Assembly: GCA_021234155.1 (NCBI GenBank) | Contig: JAJEKV010000031.1 | Span: 13,445,748 to 13,509,747 of the forward strand | Reading direction: 5' to 3' | Source: Isoetes taiwanensis | Lineage: Eukaryota > Streptophyta > Lycopodiopsida > Isoetales > Isoetaceae | Length of the DNA stretch: 64,000 nucleotides | Shown: positions 48,001-60,392 of the stretch, piece by piece | Numbering within the stretch: the first letter of the stretch is position 1 | Layout: each line of letters opens with the position of its first letter | The notes under the pieces: model-generated | Databases searched by the model: none | What the model was told of the DNA's origin: nothing | What the model saw: the letters and a program-made list of their open reading frames with translations, nothing else | Position numbers and translations under genes: made by a program

Positions 48001-49282
48001 AAAACGAGTTCAGAGTGGACTGATGTTGAAATATGAGGACTTCAAGGCGATGATGTTAGCATCACATAATCATCACAAAATAGTTTCAAAGAATGTTAGC
48101 TTAAAACTTCACATTCTTTTATTATAGGAGCCTACATGTATAGATATTAATTCGACTTCTCACTCCATTCAATTTGTGTAATCTCTGTACCTTTCCAACT
48201 TGTCAGACAATGCACAAAAAATCCCAAGCTTGATCCAAACAGCTGCTTCTCTCTAGGATCTGGATAATAATTGGCTTTCCTCATTCAAAGATGTATTCCT
48301 GGCTTACGGCCACAGACAATTCGTTTCAGATATTTAACAATTCTATACAGGGTCTGCATCAGTTCAAAATCCTGATAGAGACGTGCAAAGCCTGAGCCTA
48401 ATAACATGACTTAGGTAACCTGAAACTGATTTCTTAACGTAACTGAAATAGATCTCGACAATGTCTAAGCTGAACTTAATAAATTTAGACAACTCCCAAT
48501 TGCTTAGACATCCTTCCATTAAGCTCGGCCATACAATAGATTGTCACGTCTTTCCTTTGTGTAAAAGACCTTACTGACTGGACCTAAGATAATCCGATGG
48601 CTACTATTTAATAAATAGAGTATTGTAGTAAGAATGGAGATCTATCTGAAAATGTACAGTCAAAGCACTTCATTAAGACGTTGCTTCTGAAATACTTGCA
48701 GCAGCGCAAAATAGCTCAAGGAATGTCCATCACACAGTAAACAATTATTTACTTGCAGTAAGAATGTTCGTAGCCATTACATAGACATAGATAGTAAGAA
48801 ATGCAAAAAGAATCCTTGTTTTCTCGAAAGACTTCTGGGCGAGCACTTCATTATTTCGTGGCCTCTTCCATCTCCGTGCTATTTTTTGGCCTATTATCTA
48901 ATTTTCTTAGCCCTAGATCTGAAAAAAAAAAAAGATCGAACGGTTCAAAATAAAGCATATCAGATTTTGATGACATGGAAGTTACACGTGAATAGGCTAG
49001 AATTGCAAGAAAGGTTGTGGGTTTGGTTAGGCTGGTGTGCTAAAAAAAATTTAACATAAGACCATTGAATACATTTCTAAAGGTTGTTATGATACTAAAC
49101 TATTCTACTATTGTTTTCACATTATCTATAGACTTCTTTAGGTCTACATAATTCTAGGTTGAATAATTCTAGGTTGATGTTGCTGACAATTCTAATCATG
49201 CACATTATCCTTTTTGTACTTAATTTCTATAATTAATGATTAAAAAGCTTCATTCCCACAAAAAAAAAAAAAAAAAAAAAAC
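45001..49282. other. Long AT-rich non-coding region
   Basis: No gene recognised on either strand. It contains an imperfect tandem duplication of about 100 bp (46387-46490 and 46516-46612, sharing CCCTTATTAGAATTTATC) and a run of about 22 A's at 49259-49280 that abuts the first LINE copy. Short frames at 46843-47052 and 47918-48127 look like chance. Confidence 0.45.
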
Positions 49283-52115
49283 ACATATGTTGTAGGTCAC
49301 AACGGCATTCTGGAAATTTGAATGAAACATAAGGGCTTATGAAAAATTAACCTAAAACTTAAGGGTATTTGAACAATTTTGAAAACTACAAAATACATCG
49401 TACGTTGACCAGAGGCATTCCGTAAATTTGCCAAAATTTAGGGGTATGTGGCGAAATTTGTCAAAACATAAGGGTATCTGGTAGTTTTTCCCTTTCAAAA
49501 AACAGAAGCCTCGTCAGGATAAATCCAATCAGCTAAATTAGCAATTTCAAAGGAAGGCAGTCTAAGCTCTTGAATCATAATGATATTAGGATTGTATGTT
49601 TTGATCTGGGAAATGGCTCTTCTTCTTTTTAGGGCACCTTTGATACTCCCTAAGTTCCAAGAAAGAATCTTCATAGGGAATAAGAAGAGAACAAGACAAA
49701 GGAAGGAGAAGAGACTCAGATGGAATTCCCTTTTTTCTTTTTGCTACTTCTAGTGTTTGCAGCAGGGATGTTCTCATTTAGATAACTCTTAAAAACTTTG
49801 TTTTTGCCTCTGCCTTTTAGCTTATTAGCAGATCTTCCAGAAGAGGCTTCAAGAGATATAAATCATTATGCCAGTTCTCCTTATCAGCAAAAGAAGAATT
49901 GGATTTGAGGGGTGTATATTCAAAGTACATTCATCATCAAAAATATCATGGGTAGGAGCAAACTCATACATCTTACTAACACTTAACTCCTTCTTAAGCA
50001 CATTAGCATTATCAAGAAACTTATCAATATTAGCCTTGGCAATGGTGAGGTCTCCAAATTTGCAATTTCTTTAAACACATCAATGTTACAAGCTCTCTCT
50101 GGAGTATCCAAAACAAATTCACAATCCAAATCTATCAGATCTTCTGAATTGTTGCTATTCTGCACAACTACCCGCTTCCCTCAATTAAACCCTCTTGAAG
50201 ACTAGTCAACTGACTTCCAATTTCTTAAAGGACAGTATCTTTGGCTAAGGCAGTAGATATAAAGTCAATTGGAGGTGAGAGGTCAATTAAGCCATTGAGA
50301 ACCATATGTTCCTGAGTAATAGCCAAGGGTTCAGAAAGAAGGTCAACGTGATTAGGAGGAGGCAAGGATGGAGGAGGCTCAAAAATATCTCTTGTTTTTT
50401 CATTAATTTCAATGGGATCTATAACATTATCATAGACATGAGCAAGAATACCAAATTTATTAGTACAAGACAGACCTTTAGAGATCTCCTTCAGAGATCT
50501 CCTTTTGACCCCTTATTGCTGTCATGATCTGAGGTGTTCTCTCTTTCATTTTCAGTTTCATTTCCAATATCTTTCTCTCTGTGTTGCTATATTTCTAGAT
50601 TAAACCTCTCTTGCCCTTTGCAGAAGCATCAGTAGAAGCATTTGAAGTGGCAGTCCTTATATTTCCTTGACCCTTTCCACGAGTTGAATAAGACTTATAT
50701 ATAATTTTCCTCCAATTTTTTTCTTTGACTGAGCATGATCCAGGTACTCAATGATTCATTTTCAAGAACATAATTTAAAGAGAGGTTAAGATCATTAGTA
50801 GAAAGAATGGCCATCCTATAATGACTAGAATAGCCATTATAATTGTCCTCTTTTTGCAGCCCCTCTTTGCAAAAAGGAGCCTTTCCTTAATTCTGTACCT
50901 TTCATTATCACTTTATTCGACAAACGTTTTGGAGGTACCAATCATTAAGCCCATGTTCAAAATGGATACAATTTTTTCCCAAACTTCCACTTTGGGAATA
51001 TCATTAGAGATGTTATCAGAGTGGTCTTTACTTGCATTGGCTCATTTTAAAACTGCCATTTTGATTGACATGAGTCCAGTTAATGTCTTTCCTTGGTAAT
51101 GTCGTGTTGACCAAAAGAATTCCACTTTTTCCAAGACCACAATTTCGAGTTACTTCTTTAGGCTGTTTAGCAGTTCCCTCAGTTGGTGGAGCTGCCAGTA
51201 TATCCTCAAACATGTCTTTCAAGTTGAGCATCTTCAAATTTTCTTCACAGGAGACCGACCACATATGCCTTCTTACACACTTCTCACACATACAAGGTAA
51301 GCCAGTTCAACTAACAGGTAGGATATCTTTTTGACCAAAAGAATCAATATAAGGTTTGGAAGAAGGAACTAGTTTAGAGAGATCTAATTGAACAAAAGTT
51401 CTTGAAGGACGAGACAACATATAAGTTCCAAGGAGCCAAAGAGCTTCTTGATGTCAACTTCATTCCAGTAAATAGGGCTAAGATTTTGGAGAGAGGACAT
51501 ATTTTGAACGAGTATTTGGGAAATCCATTTAAAGGAAGCCAGCTGAAAACTGTCAAAGGCTAGGGTTCCATTTTTTAGGAGATAGTCAGCTGATCTTTTG
51601 GAACTACATTTGACCATTAGGAAAGGATAATTTATCCAGTAAATAGCATTAATTTGCATGTCTTTGTTTAGCTTAAGAAGGAAATACTAAAATTTATCAG
51701 GCATAAGACCAAGTCTGTTGACATTGCCAACGACCACAACTTCACTAAAGACTTAATTTTTAAGCAAGCTAAGGAAGTATTCATGAGAATACCTTTGAAT
51801 TCCTTTTGCAGAGATCCATTAGAGGTTTGAAGTAGGTCAAAGTTTCATCAACGGTGCTGTCAGAGTGGATAGCCATTCGCGATCTAGTAACACCATGCTT
51901 TAATGGAGTACTCAGATGCCGGCCATGAATATCAATTATATGTTTAAATATATTAGGATCTTTAGAGAGCTCGTCCAAAGAGGTACATTATAAGATTTGG
52001 GATCCATCTGTTTTTCTTGACAAAGAAGATTAGGAAATTTGCCAAAATGAATGAAGTCAGAACTTTTAGAGGCAATTAAACTTAGCTGGTTGAATCATAG
52101 AAGTCTTATCGGAAG
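49283..52115 (-). mobile_element. Internally truncated plant L1-type LINE, copy 1
   Basis: Minus strand, heavily decayed. From right to left: an ORF1 region with RMAIHSDSTVDETLTYFK, then PFLMVKCSSKRSADYLLKNG (DUF4283-like RNA-binding part), a zinc-knuckle-like CEKCVRRHMWSVSC, and a basic tail rich in KKK. ORF2 opens at ATG 49674 (MKILSWNLGSIKGALKRRRA), the start of an APE-type endonuclease. ORF2 is cut at about 49497 after some 60 codons. A 210-bp AAGGGTAT-rich segment follows in place of the rest. Confidence 0.75.
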
Positions 52116-53137
52116 GATCAAGTGCTCATAGCATTTTTACAAGACTGTACACCTCTACTAGTAGCCACAGAGCATATTTCTAGATAATCGAATCAATGAG
52201 ATAAAATGAAGTGTAATTTAAAACCTGTTTCCAGCAGCATGAATATCATGTGTAATAGTCGAAGCATTTTGTAAAGCCACAAGCGCCTCTATCAGATACC
52301 AGAAGATGGAGTATAAGAATAACAAACCAAAAGGAAACGGCTGTGCTAGATCAGAAACATTTTAGGGTAACGAAACTGTTTAGGGCAACAGAGGTAAATG
52401 ATAGTAACCTGCTGCTGATATCCTTTACCATAATCAGCCATCAGGTATTTTTCCCTTGACCTTCGTTCAAAAAGATAACAAAATACCTTTGGGAAACGAA
52501 CCCTTCCAAAGTGATAAGCCCTTCTTCAAATGATTTCTCCATCTTTTTGCATCCTGCATTGCATATAAAATGTACCTACGTAGAGCCGTCTTTGTCATGG
52601 CTTTTATATAACATTAAAGGAAATGCTAACGTATGGCAAACATGCATGCATGTATATTCAAGATACATGGGGCTAAAAGGATATTGTGGCAATGAAGCCA
52701 TCTTCAAGTGCCTTATAATTCATGCATGTGAATCCTATTTATGTAGGATCCCTTTTTGCCATATCCAACGTGAGAAAAGTGGCTAGAGTGCATACAAGCT
52801 ACAAAAGGCATAGGCCACCACTTGGCAACCATATATTTCATAAGGCTATGTAAAATAAATAGGGATAGAAAGTGTAAAGTATGCATGGATATTCAATGCA
52901 CCTAGACGCATCAAGTAAAAAATAAGTTCATAAGGTGGATGCCTTTGTCACCAACAAGTAAAAAACAAGTTCATGTTGAGAGCTATGGAAAATTTTGTCT
53001 CGTCTTAGCTACCAAGTGTAAAACAACTTCAAGTATGCACGTTTGCTGAGAGTTTTTTCTCAAGGACCTCTCAATGCACCATGGGTGCACAACCTATCAA
53101 CAAGATGTAAAGCATATCAATAAAAAGGGGATAAAAA
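52116..53137. other. Spacer between the two LINE copies
   Basis: No coding sequence recognised. AT-rich, with short CAAGTAAAAAACAAGTTCAT-like duplications near 52912-52972. Confidence 0.4.
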
Positions 53138-56100
53138 TATATATGTTGTAGGTCACAACGGCATTCTGGAAATTTGAATGCAACATAAGGGCGTATGAAA
53201 AATTAACCTAAAACTTAAGGGTATTTGAACAATTTTTAAAACTACAATATCGTACGTTGACTAGGGGCATTCCGTAAATTTGTCAAAAGTTAGGGGTATG
53301 TGCGAAATTTGTCAAAACATAAGGGTATCTGGTATTTTTTTTCCCTTTCAAAAAACAGAAGCCTCGTCAGGATAAATCCAATCAGCTAAATTAGCACTTT
53401 CAAAGGCAAATTAATGATATTAGGATTGTATGTTTGATCTGGGAAATGGCTCTTTTTCTTTTTAGAGCACCTTTGATACTCCCCAAGTTCCAAGAAAGAA
53501 TCTTCATAGGGAATAAGAAGAGAACAAGACAAAGGAAGGAGAAGAGACTCAGATGCAATTCCCTTTTTTCTTTTTGCTACTTCTAGTGTTTGCAGCAAGG
53601 ATGTTCTCATTTAGATAACTCTTAAAATCTTTCTTTTTGCCTCTGCCTTTTAGCTTATTAGCAGATCTTACAGAAGAAGGCTTCAAGACATATAAATCAT
53701 TATGCACAGTTCTCTTTATCAGCAAAAGAAGAATTGGATTTGAGGGGTGTACATTCAAAGTACATTCATCATCAAAAATATCATGGGTAGGATCAAATTC
53801 ATACATCTTATTAACACTTAACTCCTTCTTAAGCACATTAGCATTATCAAGAAACTTATCAATATTAGAAGTGGGTGAGAAAACTTGCCTTGGCAATGGT
53901 GAGGTCTCCAAATTTGCAATTTCTTTAAACACATCAATGTTACAAGCTCTCTCTAAAATATTCAAAACAAATTCACAATCCAAAACTGTCAGATCTTCTG
54001 AACTTTTACTATTCTGCAACAACTACATGCTTCCCTCAATTAAACCCTCTTGAAGACTAGTCAACTGACTTCCAATTTCATAATGGGCCAATTAAGGTCA
54101 ATTAAGCCATTGATAACATATGTTCCTGAGTAATAGCCAAGGGTTCAGAAAGAAGGTCAACGTGATTAGGAGGAGGCAAGGATGGAGGAGGCTTAAGAAT
54201 ATCTCTTGTTTTTTCATTAATTTCAATGGGATCTATAACATTATCATAGACATGAGCAAGAACATCAAATTTATTAGTACAAGACAGACCTTTAGAGATC
54301 TCCTTCAGAGATCTCCTTTTGACCCCTTATTGCTGTCATGATCTGAGGTGTTCTCACTTTTATTTTCAGTCTCATTTTCAATATCTTTCTCTCTGTATTG
54401 CTATATTTCTAGATTAAACCTCTCTTGCCCTTTGCAGGAGCATCAATAGAAGCATTTGAGGTGGCAGTCCTTATATTTCCTTGACCCTTTCCACGAGTTG
54501 AATAAGACTTATATTATATAGTTTTCCTCCAATTTTTTTCTTTGACTGTGTTGAGGAGAGCATGATCCAGGTACTCCATGATTCATTTTCAAGAACACAA
54601 TTTAAAGAGAGGTTAAGATCATTAGTAGAAAGAATGGCCATCTTATAATGACTAGAATAGCCATTATAATTGTCCTCTTTTTGTAGCCCCTCTTCGCAAA
54701 GAGGAGCCTTTCCTTAATTCCGTACTTTTCAGTATCACTTTGTTCGACAAACATTTTGGAGGTGCCAATCATTAAGCCCCCGTTCAAAATGGATATAGTT
54801 TTTTTCCCAAACTTCCACTTTGGAAATATCATTACAGATGTTATCAGAATGGTTTCTACTTGCATTGTCTCATTCTTAAAATTGCTATTTTGATTTATAT
54901 GAGTCCAGTTAATGTTTTTCCTTGGTAATGTCGTGTTGACCAAAAGAATTCCACATTTTCCAAGACCACAATTTCGAGTTACTTCTTTAGGATGTTTAGT
55001 AGTTCCCTCAATTGGTGGAGCTGCCAGTATATCCTCAAACTTGTCTTTCAAGTTGATCTTCAAATTTTCTTCACAGGAGACTGACCACAGATGCCTTCTT
55101 GCACACTTCTCACACATACAAGGTAAGCCAGTTCAACTAATAGGTAGGATATCTTTTTGACCAAAAGAATCAATATAAGGTATGGGAGAAGGAACTAGTT
55201 TAGAGAGGTCTAATTGAACAAAAGTTCTTGAAGGACGAGACAACATATAAGTTCCAAGGAGCCAAAGAGCTTCTTGATGTCAACTTCATTCCAGTAAATA
55301 GGGCTAAGATTTTGGAGAGAGGAAAAAGCAACAAGAAATCAACCCATATTTTGAACGAGTATTTGGGAAATCCATTTAAAAGAAGCCAGCTGAAAACTAT
55401 CAAAGGATAGGGTTCCATTTTTTAGGAGATAGTCAGCTGATCTTTTGGAACTACATTCGACCATTAGGAAAGGATAATTTAGCCAGTAAACAGCGTTAAT
55501 TTGCATGTCTTTGTTTAGCTTAAGAAGGAAATACCAAAATTTATCAGGCATAAGACCAACTCTGTTGACATTGCCAACGACCACAACTTCACTTAAAGAC
55601 TTAATTTTTAAGCAAGCTAAAGAAGTATTCAAGAGAATACCTTTGAATTCCTTTTGCAGAGGTCCATTGGAGGTCTAAAGTAGGTCAAAGTTTCATCAAT
55701 GGTGCTGTCAGAGTGGATAGCCATTCGCGATCTAGTAACACCATGCTTTAACGGAGTACTCAAATGCCGGCCATGAATATCAATTATCTGTTCAAATATA
55801 TCAGGATCTTTAGAGAGGTTGTCCAGAGAGGTACTTTATAAGATTTGGAATCCATCTATTTTTCTTGACAAAGAAGATTAGAAAATTTGCCAAAATGAAT
55901 GAAGTTGGAACTTTTAGGGGCAATTAAACTTAGCTGGTTGATCAAAGCAGTCTTATCGAAAGGATCAAGTTTGTCAAAATGTTGAAGAATGGCAAGGTTT
56001 TTCCCATTTAGGAAATTTTGGAGTCCATGGAATAGACATAAAGGGGCAGAAAGATTAGAAAAAACGTAAGGAGAAAGAATTGGCAAAGGAAGGGGCAAAA

Positions 56101-56449
56101 ACATAGGATCTTAATTGATTTTTTGGTCAAAAAAAGTCAAACCTGAGTCATTTGGACTGCCAACTAAGTAGAACTTCTCCCTATCAATCATTCTAAGAAA
56201 ATTTTGACAATCATCTGTCCAGTCACAATGCAAATGAAAGATGTCTGTCACAACGATATTTGAGCAGCCTATAAATTCTTGAAACCAAGAGTCCACAATT
56301 TCCACTTCTAATTCCTCAGAACGTGCCACAAATGTGTATTCTGGCAGAAAAGCGAGTCTGAGTGTTTTTTGCAAAAGAAATGATACCAGAGGCCTAAAAA
56401 GGAGCTTTGAAGGAAACCACAAGTTAATCTCTGTCCCTGCTTGAGAATT
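53138..56449 (-). mobile_element. Internally truncated plant L1-type LINE, copy 2
   Basis: A longer version of copy 1, same strand. It adds an ORF1 N-terminal block at about 56440-56115 (EELEVEIVDSWFQEFIGCSN), then the DUF4283-like part (PFLMVECSSKRSADYLLKNG), the zinc knuckle CEKCARRHLWSVSC (about 55115-55075) and a basic C-terminus (GRGKKKDFKSYLNENILAAN). ORF2 starts at ATG 53507 (MKILSWNLGSIKG) and is cut at the same place as in copy 1, near 53350, followed by the same AAGGGTAT-rich tail. Frames are broken by several indels. ORF1 would bind element RNA; this copy cannot encode RT. Confidence 0.8.
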
Positions 56450-56863
56450 GTGATCAAGCAAGGGACAAGAGAAAATTTTAGAAGGTAAGGCTAGGCACAT
56501 CAACAACATAGGAAGAAGGAGATTTAGCTGTTCAGTCAGCTTAGACCTCTATGCACCTTTCTGGGCATAACTTTCAAACCATACAAAATCTACAATCTGG
56601 AAACTAGACTTCAAGGGCTTTCCAACAAGGTAAGGATCGTTGATTTTCTAGTTGTGGTCGCGGAGATATCACGTCTCAAATTTGTCCTTCCAACAAGGTA
56701 ACAACACCCTTTTTTTTCCTTTTTACTTCTAAATAAAGGTCAAAGTTTATTTCTAGCTCTCTCTTTGATAATATCAAGGTTTAGACATACTGGATATCTT
56801 TCTTACTTGATCATATCAATAAATATTGTTCCATGCAAGGCCACTCCCCCGAGCACCATATCA
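56450..56863 (-). repeat. 3' LTR, truncated
   Basis: Matches 58137-58547 closely. Read on the minus strand it starts TGATATGGTGCTCGGGGGAG and is cut off after about 414 bp at the junction with LINE copy 2, lacking its last 190 bp or so. Confidence 0.85.
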
Positions 56864-57920
56864 ATTCCTTCCATTCTCAAGATTGATCGTCCTCGATCAT
56901 CTTTCTTAAAGATTTACATCCATTCTCAAAGACTATCAATTCCTTCCGTTCTCAAGACTGATCGTTCTCGATCGACATTAAACCTGAAAGGAAACTATCA
57001 AATCTCCCTTTTCAAAATTGATCTTCAATCAATTTGTGAAAAGCGTATTAGTCTTTCTTTTCTTGGGACCAATCTTGTCCCCCTAGGAATGTTCTTTTTC
57101 TGATCCTCCAAGGCAGGGTCCGCGCTTGGACAGAAAAATCTCCATACTGATCCATCAAGTAGGCGTCCCTCACTTGAACAGTCATGGCATTCCCAGCCCT
57201 TTCATCATTCAACTTGAACAAGAAAGATATTTTCCCCTTCCATTAGGAAGTGATAATACTAATTGTTAGTCCTTCCCTTCTCAGGAATAAACTTAGTTCC
57301 TCGAGAAGGCCTCCAAAAACCACAAATTGAACATCAACTTAATTTGTCTCAACAAAATGTTTACTAACCTCCACCAGAAGCACCAACTTTTGATCAATTT
57401 CCATTCCAGTTTGCAATCTCCAGCACCAACCAGAAGACACGCGAACATTAGGAATAACAAACATTCTATTCATCTGGACATGAGTATCAACTCATTCCAT
57501 TCACTTGGACATGGCATCAACTCATTCCAATCTCTTGGACATGGCGTCAGCTCATTCCAATCTCTTGGACAAGAGCACCAACTCTTTCCAACCTTGAGGC
57601 ACCAACCTCAACCAGTAGCACCAACTACTGCTCAAATTTCAATTGAGGCAACAACCTCAACCCAGTAGCACCAACTACTGCTCATAATTTTAGACAACAA
57701 TCTAAATATTCTAATCACAATCCTTAAACATCAATTTCATACCAGACAAAAGGTAATTGACTTGCAATTTGTTCCTCTTGGACCTGCTTTCTTTTCGCCT
57801 TTACTCTTCTCGGCTTCAGAAATTCTCGCTTCTTGCATTGCCTTAAGAGATCTTCTGTGTTGCTAAGCCACTCAAATTTCCAGCACTTCCATCACCCACA
57901 GCTCCGCTGGTAAAGACCGG

Positions 57921-57938
57921 AACTGAGCTCTGATACCA
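57921..57938 (-). promoter_or_regulatory. Primer-binding site, tRNA-Met type
   Basis: Minus strand reads TGGTATCAGAGCTCAGTT, the classic plant initiator tRNA-Met primer site, two bases inside the LTR terminus CGTAACA. Confidence 0.9.
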
Positions 57939-57940
57939 AT

Positions 57941-58547
57941 TGTTACGAATGCTCTGTTCTTCTTGCAAACTCATCAACTTATTAGAAAGTAAAACACCAC
58001 AGGGTACTCGATTTACCACCCAACCAGACCAACTAGAAGAGATGCCACCACATCAAGCCACTCCGCAAGACTGTATAAGAACAAGCTCTTTCTAGCCACC
58101 AACCACTGGTGTTACATGAACTCCTTCTAATGATATGATCAAGCAAGGAACAAGAGAAAATACTAGAAGGTAAGGCTAGGCACATCAACAACATAGGAAG
58201 AAGCAGATTTAGCTGTGCAGTCAGCTTAGACCCCTATGCACCTTTCTGGGCATAACTTTCAAAACCGTACTGAATCTATAGACAGGCAAGCCCAATCTGG
58301 AAACTAGACTTCAAGAGTTTTCCAACAAGGTAAGGATCGATGATTTCCTAGTTGTGGTCGCGGAGATATCACGTCTCAAATTTGTCCTTCCAACAAGGTA
58401 ACAACACCTTTTTTTTGCCTTTTTGCTTCTAAATAAAGGTCAAGGTTTATTTCTAGCTCTCTCTTTGATAATACTGGATGGCTTTCTTACTTGATCATAT
58501 CAATAAATATTGTTCCATGCAAGGCCACTCCCCCGAGCACCATATCA
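57941..58547 (-). repeat. 5' LTR, 607 bp
   Basis: On the minus strand it begins TGATATGGTGCTC and ends CATTCGTAACA (TG...CA). It is complete, unlike its partner. Confidence 0.85.
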
Positions 58548-59246
58548 ATCTCATTGAGAGTTTTTTTTTCTTAAGTTGTTGTTTGATTTGCAAGGAGCCT
58601 CTGTCCGACGACAATCATGTTTAAAGAAAATTTGTTGTAAGTATTATCCCCACCGTTTTTTCACTCATTTTCTCTTTGGCTTTTGAGCCTTGCATGTCTA
58701 TTAAAACCTGCTTCAAATGCCTTAACCTGCTTTTATTGTCTGTTCCCCGGAGAATGCCTTGCATTTTTATTGCTTTTATTGTCTTCAAATGCTCATTAAC
58801 CCGCTTTTATTGTCTGTTAAATGATGCCTCATCTCACCACTGTGTCTACATCGATGGCAAACAAATCCATTGTATAACAGGTTAAACATTTAGCTATCTT
58901 TCTTTTTATTTCTAGTTTCGGGTCCGAGGTGGATTTAAATTTTAATGATCAAGTTGATTCAGTCTATGTCATGAATTTATAAACTTCGTAAATGTCTTGC
59001 TGTTTATCTTTCTCTAATTTGTGGTAAATGATGATTCAAGTCTTCTTTAACTGACTTGCATTTTCCAGGAATTTATTGCAGTGGAATCAGTCAGTTTAAC
59101 GATTTTTCCCATATTGATCCTTTCACAGGTAACTTTCTAACTATACTCTGCTCCACTGCTCTTAATCTACCAGATTAGAGATATAAATGAATTTCAGTGT
59201 AACTTTTGTTAAGTCCATGGTTTATTTTCCATTTCCTTCTAATTAG
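58548..59246. other. Upstream of the MAPR4-like exons; 5' exons not found
   Basis: The N-terminal half of the cytochrome b5-like domain should be encoded upstream of 59247, but no matching exon was recognised here. A candidate exon-like piece at about 59070-59129 (after TTTTCCAG, before GTAACT) does not read as part of the family. The 5' exons may lie beyond the retroelements to the left or be lost. Confidence 0.4.
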
Positions 59247-60392
59247 CAACGGGGACCAGGTGGTTCAGGTGGTTCTTACAGTCATTTTGCAGGAAGGTAT
59301 GCTTTGAGAAGATATATGGATGTAATAGATAGATAGATAGATAGATAGATAGTATTTTTACGTCATGCCACATTGGCGGCGTCCATGAGGACATATGACA
59401 GACCCCCAGAGACTTGAACACAAGATCTCTTAGTTGCTAACCCAATGGACTAGCCAATAAATCGAACAAGGGGGAACCGAACCATGTTCATGTATCTGAT
59501 CTCTATATAATTTTTTTAATATTTCAGGGATGCTTGAAGAGCATTTGTTTCTGGCAATTTTACAGGTTAGTGAGTTTTATCATTTGCTCAATAAGGACAC
59601 AAGGAACATCAATAACGATGAAGTTAGAGGTTTATTTTTGTAAAGAACATGCAGGATTCACATCTTACCCCTTGCTATTCAAGTTTTTGGCAGAATACTT
59701 GTGAAACAGTTATCTTTAAATTTTGCAGGGACTGGCTTGACAGACAGTCTGAAAGGCCTTTCTCCATTGCAGGTAACGAGTCTTTATATGGGGTATTTTA
59801 TTTATTTGGATGAGTTTAAGATGCTCATCCTCCTAATCTTTTCGCAGGTAAAGAGCATTGAGGATTGGCGAATCTTTTATCAAAAAAACTACATGTGAGA
59901 AACTGCTTGTTTGAATATGCTAACTTTCAGGATGTATATGTATGTTTTGACCTTGCTGTGGCTTTTTCCTTCACTTGGAAGGTATGTAGGAAAATTGATA
60001 GGGTTGTACTATGACAAGCACGGGAACCCTACTGATGAGTTGAAAAGAGTTGAAAAGAGGGCCATCTATGGTGCTCAACTTATAAGCAAGCAGGAAGCTG
60101 AGGAAGAGAAATATCCTAACTGCAACTCACATTGGTCACAGTCTGAAGGAGGCGAGGTAGATGTGTACTAATGTTTATTTGAGATGGACAGTGATGTTGA
60201 ATTGATGTTCTTGCTTGACAGGTCTGGTGTCCATTGGGATATCCTCGCATGATGAGGAAGAAACATGTAAGCTCATCTGGATCTCCAGTGGAGATGAGAT
60301 GTGCATGTCTTGAGAAAGATCAGCTGCATCTACCTGATTTGCGTGTATATCAAAACTGTGGTACTCTAGATACTGTTTGCAAAACATCCTAG
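59247..60392 (+). pseudogene. MAPR4/neuferricin-like cytochrome b5-domain gene, six exons
   Basis: Exons 59247-59296, 59528-59565, 59729-59772, 59848-59894, 59982-60156 and 60222-60392 have GT...AG borders and matching phases. Joined, they read from the C-terminal half of a cytochrome b5-like heme domain (GPGGSGGSYSHFAGR) through GLTDSLKGLSPL, SIEDWRIFYQKNY and VGKLIGLYYDKHGNPT. A Cys/Trp-rich tail (NSHWSQSEGGE, VWCPLGYPR) leads to the stop. This is the layout of plant MAPR4 (membrane-associated progesterone-binding type) and animal neuferricin. Exon 2 carries TGA at 59535-59537 where the family has Ser (DASRAF). The first exons are missing. All other positions are well kept, so inactivation is recent, or the TGA is a sequencing error. 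Confidence 0.82.
59326..59465 (-). mobile_element. tRNA-derived SINE in the first visible intron
   Basis: On the minus strand TGGCTAGTCCATTGGG (59456-59441) fits an A box and GTGTTCAAGTCTC (59421-59409) a B box, at tRNA-like spacing. The body ends in (CTAT)n, seen as (GATA)n on the plus strand at 59326-59352. It lies between exons 1 and 2 of the MAPR4-like gene. Confidence 0.55.

Larger units (their letters stand above)
56450..58547 (-). mobile_element. Small non-autonomous LTR retrotransposon
   Basis: Minus-strand element: 5' LTR at 57941-58547, tRNA-Met primer site at 57921-57938, a 1.08-kb interior without gag or pol, a purine tract (TTCCTTCCATTCTC on the plus strand, 56865-56878), and a truncated 3' LTR at 56450-56863. 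The interior has a 30-bp tandem repeat (about 57477-57580, core CATTCCAATCTCTTGGACA) and duplicated GATCG(T/A)CCTCGATC-like segments near 56885-56975. Size and lack of genes fit a TRIM/LARD-like class. It depends on another element's proteins. Confidence 0.85.

Noticed and set aside
59401-59470. A tRNA gene on the minus strand
   Set aside because: A and B boxes are present but a full cloverleaf is not, and a simple-repeat tail follows; a SINE fits better.
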